From the NCBI GenBank assembly GCA_009731375.1, contig BJOX01000089.1:526785-576689 (forward strand): a stretch of DNA of 49,905 nucleotides. Direction: 5' to 3'. The DNA comes from Paulinella micropora (lineage: Eukaryota > Cercozoa > Imbricatea > Euglyphida). This document shows positions 24,101-35,413 of this stretch, in pieces. The notes under the pieces are model-generated. The model was given only the letters and a program-made list of their open reading frames with translations, had not been told where the DNA came from and ran no database searches. How positions within the stretch are numbered: the first letter of the stretch is position 1; every line of letters begins with the position of its first letter. Made by a program: the position numbers and the translations under genes.

Positions 24101-25986
24101 AAAGTGGGTACTGTGGGTACCAACCCAGTTACGCAAGGCGATCCTTTTAGCCACTCACCGCTCTGCTCTCAATTCACACACGGGAAGGGATAAAATGTCA
24201 TGGTTTATTTCACGCAGGTTTTGGTGGCATGGCATGCAGAAATCCATTGCCGACACAGTCGACACATGCGAACACTGCAAACAAACCAAGACACCACACA
24301 ACAACGCTCAGAGAGGCCTTTATGGCGAATACAAGCTTGTTGAGAACCTATTCGAAACTTTGCATGTTGATTACGTAGGACCGCTACCGCGAGCGGAGAC
24401 CCACAATTATCGGTACATCCTGACAGCCATAGACTGCTTCTCGAATTATGTGTTCGCGGTACCGGTTGTGGAAAAGGATGCGGAATCGACATGTGAGGCC
24501 CTGGTCGACCATGTCTTCCGATATACCAGAGTGCCGAAAAATGTGTACAGCGATCGGGGATCGGAGTTTACAAACGAACTCTCCGCTCGGCTGTCCACAG
24601 TGTGGGGCTTTAAGTGGAAATACGTAACTGCACATTCACCAGGGTCCATAGACCGCTCAAGGCCGCGCTCCAGCAGTATTGTCGCGATAATCAGCACATA
24701 TGGCATAAGGCATTACCGTCTTTTGTGTTCTCCATGAGCAACACCGCATCGAGGGCATTTAGCGGAAAAGCCACGGGCGCTTCCCCCAATCTCCTGGTAT
24801 ACGGGCAGCACTTGAGGATTCCGGAGGAGCTGGTGTTACCAAACCTCCCGGAAGGGGGCTTTTTGGAGCATGATGAGCTGATGGCCTGTCGTCTACGAGT
24901 CATGGCGGAAGCCAGACACTACGTCATGAAAGCGCGGGCCGAAGAGGCTCACAAACAAAACCCGCAGACGCCGAACAAAGTCAAGTATGAGTCGGGGGAA
25001 TACAATAAAGGGGACTTAGTCTTCCTGTACGTACCCCAGGTACCCAACTTGGTTAGCGTCAAACTCTTCCCGATGTGGCAAGGCCTTACACTGTTGTAGA
25101 ACAAGTAGGTGCTTTGACATACCGAATACAGGGAAAGGGTAAGACGCTAGTAGTACATGTACGGCGGCTGATGCGTTTTAACGCCATGCCGGATCGTAAC
25201 GAAACGATGACGGCAGCGGTACAGAAGCTGGAACACAGTTTACGTCCGCCGCCCAAGCGCCGAGACAAGACGGCCGAGGCGAAAGAAAACCCGACACAAC
25301 CCTTACCGGCCGTAGCCGAGGGCAATGATCCGAACAATAACGAAGCCGAAGAAGTCGCGGCTGAACAAGCCGACGCTTCCGAGGGGGACGTTATCGCGCC
25401 AGGGCCGACCAACCACCTGCAGTCGGAACAGGAGGAGAAGGTTGAACCGGTGTTGAGACGTCCACCAGCTGAATCAAAGCTGAAGTCGGCCGACGACGTG
25501 AAAACCATGCACTGGCACGTCGGAAAGATATACCTTCTTCGGCCACCAGAGGCACATGTCGGCGACGATTGCCTCAACAATTTCTTCCTCATGAAAGTGA
25601 GAGAATGGGAGCCGCAGACTCGGATCACGCGCACAAGCAAGGCAATCAAAGCCGAGCCGCCCGTACTGCAGTTCTATCGATCACACCAGGACCTCGACGA
25701 GCCGGAATCGCGGACTTTTTATCCGGTATACCGCGACTCCAACCAGGTCGAAACGTTCTGGAAAGGCATCACGGACAAGTCCGAAGGCTACACGCTGTGG
25801 CAAATACAGGCTTGGCCTAGGATGGTGCTGGATTACCCATTCGATCTACAGCACGGTCGAATCCCCCTACGGGTGTGGGATGAGATAGTAGCTGAGGGCA
25901 TAGCGACCCATTTCATCGGGGCACCACCAGCAGGCAAACATAAGAAAGCCAAATTGGGGCAGGCGAAGATGCGCAAGCTAGCCTAG
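21099..25986 (+). pseudogene. pol: Pol of element 2 (RT, RNase H, integrase, C-terminal module), broken
   Basis: The main frame runs 21099-23978 with one TGA at 21630. The PR-RT linker includes IILP and PIPIPS motifs shared with element 1. RT has YIDD at about 22558-22569; RNase H has TDAS, REALAIV and QTDHANL. Integrase follows in shifted frames: H...H at about 24150-24182, CEHC, D in LHVDYVG and D in YSDRGSEF. The stretch that should carry the catalytic Glu is deleted near 24640: the frame jumps from VTAHSP directly to RVHRPLK. The remainder lies in frame 2 to 25099 (GPY/F start) and frame 1 from 25075 to 25986 (GPY/F end and the conserved C-terminal module). A 15-bp tandem duplication (CCTCCTGTGGTATAA) lies at 24040-24070. 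This copy should not integrate on its own. Confidence 0.85.
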
Positions 25987-26573
25987 CTCAGCATGCCGTG
26001 TGACACCTCACAAGCATAGTTAACGCGGGTAGTATGCGAGATCCAAAGACCAATACTGGGTAGCAACAGTAAGAAACTAGCCATAGGAAAGGGACACGGC
26101 TTTGGACTCCATATCTGTTAAAATACTACCTTAGTCCATTCTTCTTAGAGATAGCAAAAGAGAGCCTAACATGACATGATACACGGGAAAAGACCCTGCC
26201 TTACCCTCCGTGAGGTGCGACGGCCCTCAAGGTATCTTGACGGGCTAGTAGTTGGTGTTCCACCAGAGGTCGGAATAGCTTCGGGCTAACCATGTTGACG
26301 CGCAGCAATGCCCGTTGATATGGTTGGCATTGCACATTATACCCACCTCCTCTCGAGTTGCACACCCGCCTCCCGCGGCAATGCATGAGTGGTGTATGAT
26401 AAGTTATTCACCACAGAGTGTCTTAGATATTATGCTCGCTCTTGTTTGCTCTTTGTTTGGATGGAAGGGGCTCTAAGGCACCCGACGGACTGGTCGCAGC
26501 GGCAGAAGTCCGCATCTCTTACTTTGGGGGGAAGGGCTAGAGCGGCCGCCGTCGGCGGCGGCGCACGCCAACC

Positions 26574-26644
<71 letters not shown>

Positions 26645-26931
26645 NNNNNNNNNNTCTATAACACTAAGAAATATGACACGTCCCTATCTATATACCGCCG
26701 CAAATCGCGCAGTAAGGCGAGGGTGGAACACGCGGACAGCAAAGATGACCGGGGCATGGGTGCACCCGCGTTGTCACGCTGTTGACCAGCGTTTGGAAAC
26801 GAGCAGAGAGTCGAACACCGACACGAGAACAATACACACATCGCACATTTCTCGGTGTGCTTGGGCTGACATACAGATATATATACATACGAGCTCACGG
26901 AAATATACGTGATATAGGCACCTGGCGGTGT
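25987..26931 (+). other. Spacer between Pol and third ORF of element 2, with poly-C and gap
   Basis: No gene recognised. A run of about 68 C at 26575-26644 abuts 10 N (26645-26654), an assembly join of uncertain length, so the spacer size is not reliable. Confidence 0.6.
26645..26654. other. Assembly gap (10 N) beside poly-C
   Basis: Fixed-size N run after a long C homopolymer. Confidence 0.98.
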
Positions 26932-28176
26932 ATGTTTGGCACCGGACATCTGGTGGAGCAGTATCTCGGATTCCTCCTGGCGTGCGTGGCTTCAGTCCTG
27001 GTGATACTGGTAGTACACCTAGGATTACGGGCGATCGCGGGAGAAGGGCAACGGCTCCCTCCATCCGCGCGGGATAGTCCGGCGCGAACGACCCCGGCAG
27101 CTAGCCCGGTGGCGGACCGGCGTCGCGAGGCGGAGCAACAGGACGAACCAGACCCATCTGAGGCAGCGAACTTCAGGTGCGGTCGCATACATACCTCACC
27201 AGAGGGGACACCCCACATCACAATGACCACTCCGAGCAGTGGTGCAAACAACCTTGCAAGCAAGGGCGCACAGGGAAACGAAATCCTGCAGCGCAACCTT
27301 GGCGGTCCCAATACACCGCTCACACCCGCTCAACCTTCAGGTGGCACAACTCAGGCTAGTGTTGTGACCACACCGAAATCCCCACGGGGAAAAGCTGAAG
27401 TCGAGTCGGAGATGTTGACGACCCCTATGAAGTCATCGGCTGACGAGGGGAAGGCACCGACTGAGGACAGCAGTACACCTGCATCGCAACACACCGATGA
27501 GGACGTCGATCCCGAAGGGTTAAACACCCCTCAGCACTCGGGATTTGGGTGGATCCCAGAAGAAGACGAGAGCCTATATTATGGCGAAGAATTGAGCCTC
27601 ACGCGGATGGACGCTAGGGAGGAAGCACGCTTAAAATACTGGAAGAAAGTCGGCGATGAGGATAGACTCAAGCCCGACGCTTACAGTGACAAGCTGAACC
27701 CGCCCGAAGAGAAGCGGCCCGATGAGCGGCCACGGCCCACGGATCAGGCGTACCAGCACCACCGCTGCCCGCCACCGGAACCGACGGCACATTAGGGCAA
27801 GGACGAAGTATTCCCCGCGTACTTTCATGCCTCCAACAACATATTCGGAGTATACGGACCGATCGACCGTCCGATATACGCATATTCGGAACGGGGCCCG
27901 GTACCGCCGCGAACGTGGAGGGTCGTAGCACCCGGAGTGCGTAGGCCATATCGCATCGACACGGAAACGATGTTGAGAGGTATGGACCTACACCTGAACC
28001 AAGACCCAGATCGGGAAAGGGAGGAGTATCAAAAACCGGTGCGCTACGCGTATGAGAGTACACCGGATCTACCCACCTTACCCAGATATCACGGATGCGG
28101 AGCGCAGGCTGCGGCTACAATGCCCGGCGCTCGCACACACAACCAACGAACGAACGTTCCCGTTCACACCGTCTAA
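26932..28176 (+). pseudogene. Third ORF of element 2, N-terminal part with a membrane segment
   Basis: ATG at 26932 opens a frame to TAG 27793-27795 (287 codons), and the same frame continues protein-like to 28176. Residues about 11-33 form one strongly hydrophobic segment (YLGFLLACVASVLVILVVHL), so the product is probably a single-pass membrane protein. A Thr/Pro/Ser-rich and acidic stretch follows. After the TAG the sequence is rich in Tyr, Arg and Pro. The position after pol is where envelope-like genes sit in some Ty3/gypsy lineages, but there is no signal-peptide/fusion layout and no clear family, so the env label is not justified. Confidence 0.55.
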
Positions 28177-29555
28177 GGAGCCGTACCGTATACGATTGGT
28201 GGGCAACCAGGTTAATTGGGTCCTTGTTTGAGGCAAACCCTCGCAAGATTAACCTGCCGCCACCAAAGCCTCCATTCGACGAACGGGGCTTCTCGGACTA
28301 CCTTTGTACGAGCCTACCGAACAGGACAACGTCCTGAGGGTACAGTGTGAAGGGTCAAAGGAACACGGGAGAGATGGGGCCCGAGATGCTCGCGGAGATG
28401 GCACCTCACGGAAAGAGCGTATGCGTCACCAGAGCGATACGAGCCTCACCGATGCCCAGATCACGCATACAACAATGACATCGAATTGATATCCTGCGCA
28501 TGGACACCACCATGTTTCGGATGGAATGTCCCACCCACATGGGGGTTTCGCGACAACCCATTACCGGGGATCGCTCGGTACAAGTCGATGGATGAGGAAC
28601 GAGTGAAATTTACCAAAACCTTGTTCGAGCAAGCCAAATCGCTGAAAGGATGGGTGGGATTGGAGGACTATCAGCGAAAGCACGCCCTCCGGTTCTACGG
28701 CATCTGGAAAGATCCGAGATGTTTGCTTGAACCACACCAGCTCAGGAAGTTGCAGTGGTCGCAGGAAGATATCAATTCTTACTACAGACTGCTCGAACTT
28801 TCGGGTATCCCATTGCCCGAGGAAGTCAAGGTATACCGAGCCTACTACCTTCGGAGCAAACATGACCAACCCTGGGACCTCAGGGTTGAAGAGAATGTAC
28901 TCGCGTACTATAGGCAGGTCTTAGGCATACCCAAGCCTCCCCTCCCTATGAAGGCCGCGAGGCATAGGACGACGTATACCTGAGCGTTTCCGAGGTGCGG
29001 CTCGGCTACGGCAGCAGTATTACGTACGGTTCCAACGCGAGCATCGGCTCGCGTGGCTGCTGACGATATATCGGCAGTTGACGAGGAGCGACGACCCAAA
29101 CATCCCGCATTGCCAACCAGTTAGCCGATCCTGACGAGAACGTTCCGAACATATATAGGCTTCGAACAATGGATCGAATGATTCAGGGCACAGGACGCGC
29201 TGGGTTGGGACAGACTTGTCCAAGCCGATAAGTTCCGATGGCACAAAATAACTCAACGGTTGGATTATATTTACCACTTTCGACGTGAGTGGCCGTACTG
29301 GAGGCAACCGTACGAATACCAGCTGGGGCAGATCATTGGTCAATCGCCCCAATCATAAGGTGTATCGTGCCAAGGCATTCGGAAGTCGGAGAAGACTTGA
29401 CCTGGTCGGAAGCGAGGGCTTTGAAAGAAAGCCTGGACCAGGAATTAGACATGCCAGCGGAAGACCAACCCGCAGTGACATGGAGAAGGCAACCATCATC
29501 GTCTACCGAAGAGGAGTTCATAAACTCCCTCGAGGAAATATACCTCGACGAATAA
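28177..29555 (+). pseudogene. Continuation of the third ORF of element 2, frame-broken
   Basis: Protein-like segments continue in alternating frames: 28100-28230, an uninterrupted 165-codon stretch at 28486-28983 (aromatic and basic, e.g. YYRLLELSGIPLPEEVKVY), a Trp/Tyr/Arg-rich stretch about 29000-29350 with stops, and an acidic C-terminal tail at 29345-29555 (EEEFINSLEEIYLDE, stop TAA). Together with the preceding block, the ancestral protein would have been roughly 850 residues. No family recognised. Confidence 0.45.
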
Positions 29556-30352
29556 GCCTAGACGCGTTTTGAGACCCAGCCAATGGGTTGTATATATATT
29601 CTTAGACACTTCTACCTTCGCCACAGCGAAGTAGATACTTGCCGGGTGGCAATAAGAAAATGTCTGCAGACAACAAAACCAAACAAACAACGCCGAATAC
29701 GCCAACGGCACCCTTGACACTGGCATAGCGCCCGTTCATCCCTATGATGGACGAGGATGCACGGGGGTATTGAACAATTGAGATCAATGCCTCCCTGTAT
29801 TCTCGGGATCACAGATCCTTCGGACGGATTAGGGCCGAGACATATGCTAGGGACGTAGAACCTTAGAATTGCTCGTACATTTGTTTCACATCAGATGCAA
29901 ATGGACCAGTAATGCTCCGATCACAGATCCTTAAGACAGGGGATGGGGGACGCGGAACCTGAGAATTGCTCGGAGATTTGCTTCAGATCAGATACAAATC
30001 GCCCAGTAATTTTCGGATCACAGATCCTTAAGACGGCGAAGGGATGGTTTGACAGCGACATTATCAGACCGTTGTACATATAATATTGGCAGATTGCCAT
30101 AGAAGAGGGAAAGGAGATAGTTCGAAATTCAAATTCAAATTTGAACTCGAAAATCTCAAACTCAAATTTGTATTCTGTAAGCACCGGACGTACAACGGTG
30201 ATGAAGAGCAAAAACTTAGCGGTCACTCAAGCTACTCAATGGGTCGTCTCCACAGGAGCCGATCACCCATGAGGAAACAGACCCGGAAAGTGCGCTCTCA
30301 TTTGCCGATAATTACCAATCTACCCCTATTTACTACGGTTCCCGTATAAGAC
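29556..30352 (+). other. Non-coding 3' region of element 2
   Basis: No gene. Contains a three-copy degenerate tandem repeat (29806-30030) and an A/T-rich stretch of repeated AAATTCAAATT-like words at about 30120-30180. Confidence 0.6.
29806..30030 (+). repeat. Degenerate tandem repeat, about 100-bp unit, three starts
   Basis: GATCACAGATCCTT recurs at 29807, 29919 and 30016, each followed by related sequence including GAATTGCTCG and a TCAGAT stretch. It lies in the 3' untranslated part of element 2. Confidence 0.8.
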
Positions 30353-30364
30353 GGGGAGGGGGGA
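30353..30364 (+). other. Polypurine tract of element 2
   Basis: GGGGAGGGGGGA, followed by a single T and the 3' LTR. This is the standard position of the plus-strand primer. Confidence 0.85.
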
Positions 30365-30365
30365 T

Positions 30366-30747
30366 TGTAGGCGCAGATAGGTAAATATGCGACCTTTTCT
30401 TATACCCCTATACACAGTGATGTACAGAAGAGCTATATCTCTTTAAGATGTAGTTATATCCGTTTTTATTTATATACTTTTGAGCCGGTTGAAAACGATA
30501 ATATTACGATTCATAACCGGTACTACTTTTTAAGCAGTATAATATCATCGTTAGGGGTGACATTGGGAAATGCCTCTCTTTTTCCCTTTTTATTGCTTGG
30601 CTCTGACAGTCTCCTACATTTTCCGCCATACTGGTTTCCTCTCTTTGTAGAGGAGGAAGATTAGGTTACTTTCAGAGTGCTGTGGAATTGGAAGGATAAA
30701 TACCCCGGCTTACATTAAATAATATCTTTTGATTATAACCGACAAAA
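30366..30747 (+). repeat. 3' LTR of element 2
   Basis: Begins TGTAGG and ends CCGACAAAA; followed by CTTA (30748-30751), matching the 5' flank. By manual alignment it differs from the 5' LTR by roughly nine substitutions and four small indels. Confidence 0.92.
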
Positions 30748-30778
30748 CTTAGTCAGGGGTTTGATTTTTTTGAATTTA

Positions 30779-31201
30779 TTATTTACGCATAGGATTCCTC
30801 ATATATTTCTTGGAATATTTCACTATGGTGAGCCGCATATGCTTATCTTTAGTAGTTTTTGAGAAATCTGTAATTGAAGTTGTGAAAAAAAAAGCACTAT
30901 TACGTGTGGAAAAAAAATCGGAAAAAGACAGGTCGGGCCGTAATTTTTTTGCTGATTCAATGTGGTAAAAAAATGGTTTGCAACCACGATTATGATTAAA
31001 GAATCTGTCTTTGTTTGTTATTTTATTAGCTTTAGAACTATGAAACGTTGTACAATACGTCTTAATAAATAATTGATCGAATTTCGGAAAATTTTCAACA
31101 TCTCTGAGAAACACCGTGTCGGCTGGAAAACAGTCCCTCAAGGGAAATGAAAAAGCAAACAAAAATTTATTATGAAAAGAATTACTGCTCCTGTAGCTCA
31201 T
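30779..31201 (-). CDS. Hypothetical protein, AT-rich open frame
   Basis: A 140-codon frame starting with ATG and ending in TAA, notable because the DNA is very AT-rich and stops should be frequent. The product is basic and rich in Phe, Lys and Ser (e.g. DVENFPKFDQLFIKTY, RNPMRK at the end). No family recognised. It sits just outside element 2 and could be a relic of another mobile element. Confidence 0.35.
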   Translation of the reverse strand: MSYRSSNSFHNKFLFAFSFPLRDCFPADTVFLRDVENFPKFDQLFIKTYCTTFHSSKANKITNKDRFFNHNRGCKPFFYHIESAKKLRPDLSFSDFFSTRNSAFFFTTSITDFSKTTKDKHMRLTIVKYSKKYMRNPMRK

Positions 31202-32385
31202 AAACGAGTTGGGGGGTTCAACTACACTATAGCTTGAATTCTGGGGGAAGGGAAGCTAAAAAACACATGAAACCTAGAAAAAACTGGTCAAAACTTTTTT
31301 GACATTCCGACATCTTGGACTTACCTGCCTCCAGGAATGAAGCAGGCACATCCCTACTTCAATGTTTTTGTATCTTTCGTAAGTATATGTCAGGGAGACA
31401 TGCTTACAATGAAAAAAACTCGAGGAGCAAGGTCCAGGAAAAAAATGTACAGGCATGTGTAGGTCAGACAGGTGGAGTTGTGAAAACCCACTTTTTGGTT
31501 TGTAGCTTCTAGGAAAAATAAACAAAATCCTTTGGTGGAGCTTTAATTTATGATAATAAAAGATTATTCCAATACTTGAAAGTCTTAAAACTAATGAATT
31601 GTAAGATGTAATATTGTGTCCCCAAAACTAAAAAAATACAGGTTTTGTGATTTCGAGTTTTTGTCTTCTACAGACATGGACAGATTACACAAAGTTGGAG
31701 AAATACGTTTAATGATCATACAAAACGGTTTATCTAGTCATCTGTGTAAGAAATAATTCTCAAGCTACAAAATATTAGATTTTCATGTTTTGACAAGGAA
31801 AAATATTTGATTTTTTACTAGCTAGTTTGCCTACAAGTAAAAGTATCAAAAGATATTTGGTACAAGTGATGAAAAACACTCAAAGTTACTATGTATATAC
31901 TTAGATAGCTATGATATGCTTTGTGCTAAGAGATATCTGATGCACTCAGGGAACCCTCCCCTCTGAGCTTTTTTCCTAGGTTGGCCGGGCCAGGACACAC
32001 CGTGGAAGCCGGGGAATTTCATTGCATTTTTTACTGAAAAACACTGTCAGAACGTCTTGCCGGTTGGTACGCAGAACTAAGTAACTAAAACAGATAAAAT
32101 CATGCGGTTTTCACTAAATAAAAGCTCAACACGAGTAGATTTGCGCACCATACTTTCCGGATCAAAAAAAATTAAAAAATCATATTTTACTATTTCATTG
32201 TAAATAGTCAAAAATATTACCGGTACGTATATTTCAAATTCAAATTTAATTTTTGAGTTGAATATGGCAAGCAAAGCATCTGATTTAGATCTATACAACA
32301 AAAAAATAAGTACTAAAAAATGATCAGAACTCGTTAAGTTCCGTGTGCCATCGCACTGAATCCATCCAAATTACATATTTATTAA
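31202..32385. other. AT-rich region, no convincing gene
   Basis: Only short open frames; the 83-codon minus-strand frame at 31274-31525 has no recognisable features. Low-complexity A/T words throughout. Confidence 0.5.
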
Positions 32386-32428
32386 AGTAGCACATATTTA
32401 CCTATTTGTGCCTACATCCCCCTTCCCC
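32386..32428 (-). repeat. Minus-strand LTR terminus with polypurine tract
   Basis: On the minus strand 32428-32417 reads GGGGAAGGGGGA, then TGTAGG from 32416, followed by CACAAATAGGTAAATATGTG. This matches the PPT and LTR start of element 2 (TGTAGGCGCAGATAGGTAAATATGCG), so a related LTR lies here in reverse orientation, extending to lower coordinates. Confidence 0.6.
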
Positions 32429-32846
32429 GGTTTATCCGGGCCGATAACCACCATTTATTAAGAGTACTACTCGGAGAGGTAAATGTGAGCGGTAGGAATA
32501 TGTGGGCTGTCGAGGTTTCGTTAGTCATAGCTATTTCAATTTCAGTCACCATTACTTGGATAGTTGATTTGTCAATAGGGCCGGACAGTCAATAATGCCA
32601 ATGTTAACTCAGCCGAAAGGATTTAATACATCACTTACCAGTCATAATTATAATTACGTAACTTAGTCAGAGTCAGTACGCATCAGACCAGCATCTAAGT
32701 TAGTCAGTTTTGTGACGCGGCAGTCTTTGTCGCCGCGGATCAGTTCTTCTACTCATACGAGTTATTAAAGTGCGTTTCCATATTGCGTGAAGACTCTTGC
32801 TAGGTAGCCCGGATTGATCTTGAAAGGGATCTGTAAAGGTTCCATA

Positions 32847-33527
32847 ATGGGGAGCTACCCAAAGGTTATGAGCCTTGGAACTGAGAAAAGTATGGGTTTA
32901 AAGAAGGAGTACATCCCGCAGTTGGATGGTACCACTCGGAACTATTCCGACTTCCGTTACAAAATGGAGAACTATGCCAGAGGAATCAGTGCCTGGCATG
33001 CTGAGTGTGTCACGCTGGCGTTCAATGACCCAGCTAAAGCTAAGGTTAAATATCCTTACGACCCTGGGAAAGCAATGGAAGTTGAGGAAAGGGAGTTGCC
33101 AGACGAGCCAGACTCAGAGGACACTCCTGACTCCGGATCAGACACTGAAGGCAGCGTCTCAGACAGCGCTAGACAGAGACCCAAGACGAAAAAGGAAGAA
33201 GGCAAGACACCTGCAACAGACAAACCGAAATAATGGGCAAAACTGACAGACGAACAGAAGGCACAGTGGAACGAGAAGAGAGCTAAGAGACTGAAGCGTG
33301 AGAAGAGAAAACAGTCCAAACGAGCATACTCATTAAGAATACAGAAAGAGAAGAAACATTATGAACGCATGCGTACACATGAAGGATTCATTCGCGGTTC
33401 ACTCACAGACAGTTCGCCTCTCTTCTTCAAAATTGAGGGAAACAGTCTGGAGCACTTAAGCAGCAAAACACCGTCCAGTATTCTGAAAGGGAAAGTGGCA
33501 CTCATCGGATTGGATCCAGCTATCTAG
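32847..33527 (+). pseudogene. Gag-like protein of another retrotransposon, one in-frame stop
   Basis: ATG at 32847; TAA at 33231-33233 is followed in the same frame by 97 more protein-like codons (WAKLTDEQKAQWNEKRAKRL...) to TAG 33525-33527. The N-terminus (LDGTTRNYSDFRYKMENY) resembles the NY...W/F...KM start typical of Ty1/copia Gag proteins. An acidic Ser/Asp tract and a Lys/Arg-rich helix follow. The copia assignment is inference from this short pattern; no zinc knuckle or protease is seen downstream. Confidence 0.45.
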
Positions 33528-33885
33528 GCGTCACATTCCAATAGAATCGGCTCGGCTACAGAGGCGGCAAGATTGGGAATGAAACTATACGCAATCAGGA
33601 GGCAAGGATTGTGGTCAGATAAAAGTACATGTGTGTTCAAATACGTGCGCGACATTAGCTTAGAAAACAAACTAGCCATTACGAGCGTCTTGCAGGCAGG
33701 AGTCAAAATCGCTTAGATACTTTTTGGTTCTCAAAAGAAATATGCTCAAATACAATCTACACCACCGTTCGATGATGGTGTATGCTATGGTTTACCAGAT
33801 AAGTAACTGACGCTCGCTTATTAAAATCGATTCCATACTGTACTAGAATACGATTTAACTTACGAAATATACTTACTGAACCATT

Positions 33886-34033
33886 ATTATCGTATCGTAT
33901 CGTATCGTATCATATCGTATCGTATCGTATCATATCGTATCGTATCGTATCGTATCGTATCGTATCGCATCGCATCGTATCGTATCGTATGGTATCGTAT
34001 GGTATCGTATCGTATCGTATCGTATCGTATCGT
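33886..34033. repeat. (ATCGT)n pentanucleotide array
   Basis: About 29 units of CGTAT with CATAT and CGCAT variants. Confidence 0.95.
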
Positions 34034-34737
34034 AATGTTAGTCAAGAGAAACGACGTATTTAACCGAGATATCCAGTGATAAACTCATGCCACATAATGA
34101 CATGACTACAGTAACAAGTCCACGTAATAGCACTCAATATCGGTCATAACAATATAGTTCGTCATAATATATACAGACATGCAGACGTAATATATGCAGT
34201 GAACAGAGCAATCTTACAGAAATAGATTCCAGAATAAGGCTAGAATAGCCTAACGTGTACAGTACGACGGCACCAGGGTTTAGTAAGAAATCTAACGCTC
34301 AAAATGCATACAGGAACAGCATCGGACAAAAACGACACAACCACCACCTCACATATATGAGAGACTCAACACACTAAATTTAAAGTCGATAACATAACTT
34401 GTAATTACACCACTTTCTTCACGGCAAAAACGATATCAATGAAATACTCATCGATTCCAAATACACTACAATGGATTACAAGACTATTTACGGGAATATA
34501 CATACAAAACACTTACACCATACACATCTACTAGGACATAAAACTGACCAACAAGAAAAATCTCGACAACAACAAGGATGCAAATTTACACAGAGTAATG
34601 TTGCATACAGAAAAAAGGAAAAACGGTACGAACGCGCAGAATGCAGGCATAGAAACGAGGATACATTGATAATCAGATTTGTTATCTGTCTATAATTGCT
34701 GTTTTAGCACTGCAAGCCCGTTTATTCCTAAGTCAAA
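34034..34737. other. Non-coding; no gene recognised
   Basis: AT-rich with one 74-codon plus-strand frame (34471-34695) that lacks recognisable features. Confidence 0.45.
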
Positions 34738-35410
34738 GTCAAGGTATACCTTGACGGCAAGGTATACCTTGACGGCAAGGTATACCCTGCATATTTATTA
34801 AATTGATTTTCAAGGTTTACCCTATGTTGGCAAGGTTTACCCCCAAATTTTAATAAGTAAACGACGATTTTCATTAAGTTCTAGAGGGCCGACCCGGGAC
34901 GAAAAAAAAAACACACTAAAAACTCAAGGTATACCTTGACTTTAAATTCAAGGTATACCTTGGATTTGCGTCAAGGTATACCTTGACTTTAAAGTCAAGG
35001 TATACCTTGGATTTGCGTCAAGGTATACCTTGGATTTGCGTCAAGGTATACCTTGACTTTAAATTCAAGGTATACCTTGGATTTGCGTCAAGGTATACCT
35101 TGACTTTGAATCCAAGGTATACCTTGGATTTAAAGTCAAGGTATACCTTGACGCTAAGTTCAAGGTATACCTTGATTCAAGGTTTTCTTGACTTGGAATC
35201 TATCTTTCTATGTACGTCACCTTGATATTTCAAGGTATACCTTGGAATATCAAGGTATACCTTGACTAGTTCATGGTATACCTTGAGTATTTCAAGGTAT
35301 ACCTTGACTATTTCAAGGTATACTTTGGATATGTAAGGTAAACATTGAAAGGCTAAGTCCTTGCATGTCTACTTCTAGTCAAGGTATACCTGGAATTTAG
35401 AGTCAAGGAA
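34738..35410. repeat. Array of perfect palindromes, core AAGGTATACCTT
   Basis: About 16 exact copies of the 12-bp palindrome plus several one-mismatch copies. Many extend to GTCAAGGTATACCTTGAC (18 bp, perfect). From about 34947 to 35162 the units repeat every 23-25 bp. Spacers are themselves partly palindromic (CCTTGACTTTAAAGTCAAGG), so longer cruciforms are possible. Any open frame across it is a product of the repeat. Confidence 0.97.
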
Positions 35411-35413
35411 TAC

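Larger units (their letters stand above)
14712..30747 (+). mobile_element. Element 2: complete 16-kb Ty3/gypsy LTR retrotransposon
   Basis: Direct repeats 14712-15091 and 30366-30747 are about 97% identical by my manual alignment and both begin TGTAGGCGCAGATA. The 4-bp sequence CTTA precedes the first and follows the second, as expected for a target duplication. A primer-binding site follows the 5' LTR and a polypurine tract precedes the 3' LTR. The interior holds a Gag-like region, protease, RT, RNase H and integrase, then about 2.6 kb of a third coding region. At 16,036 bp it is much longer than typical 5-8 kb Ty3/gypsy elements. Most coding blocks are broken by frameshifts or stops, so this copy is unlikely to be autonomous. 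Confidence 0.92.

Noticed and set aside
26932-29555. Calling the third region of element 2 an envelope gene
   Set aside because: Only one N-terminal hydrophobic segment is seen, with no signal peptide-fusion-anchor order and no recognised family.
34940-35170. CRISPR-like array (about 23-25-bp period)
   Set aside because: The repeated part is itself the palindrome and the spacers are short and recurrent, with no cas genes, in a eukaryotic setting.
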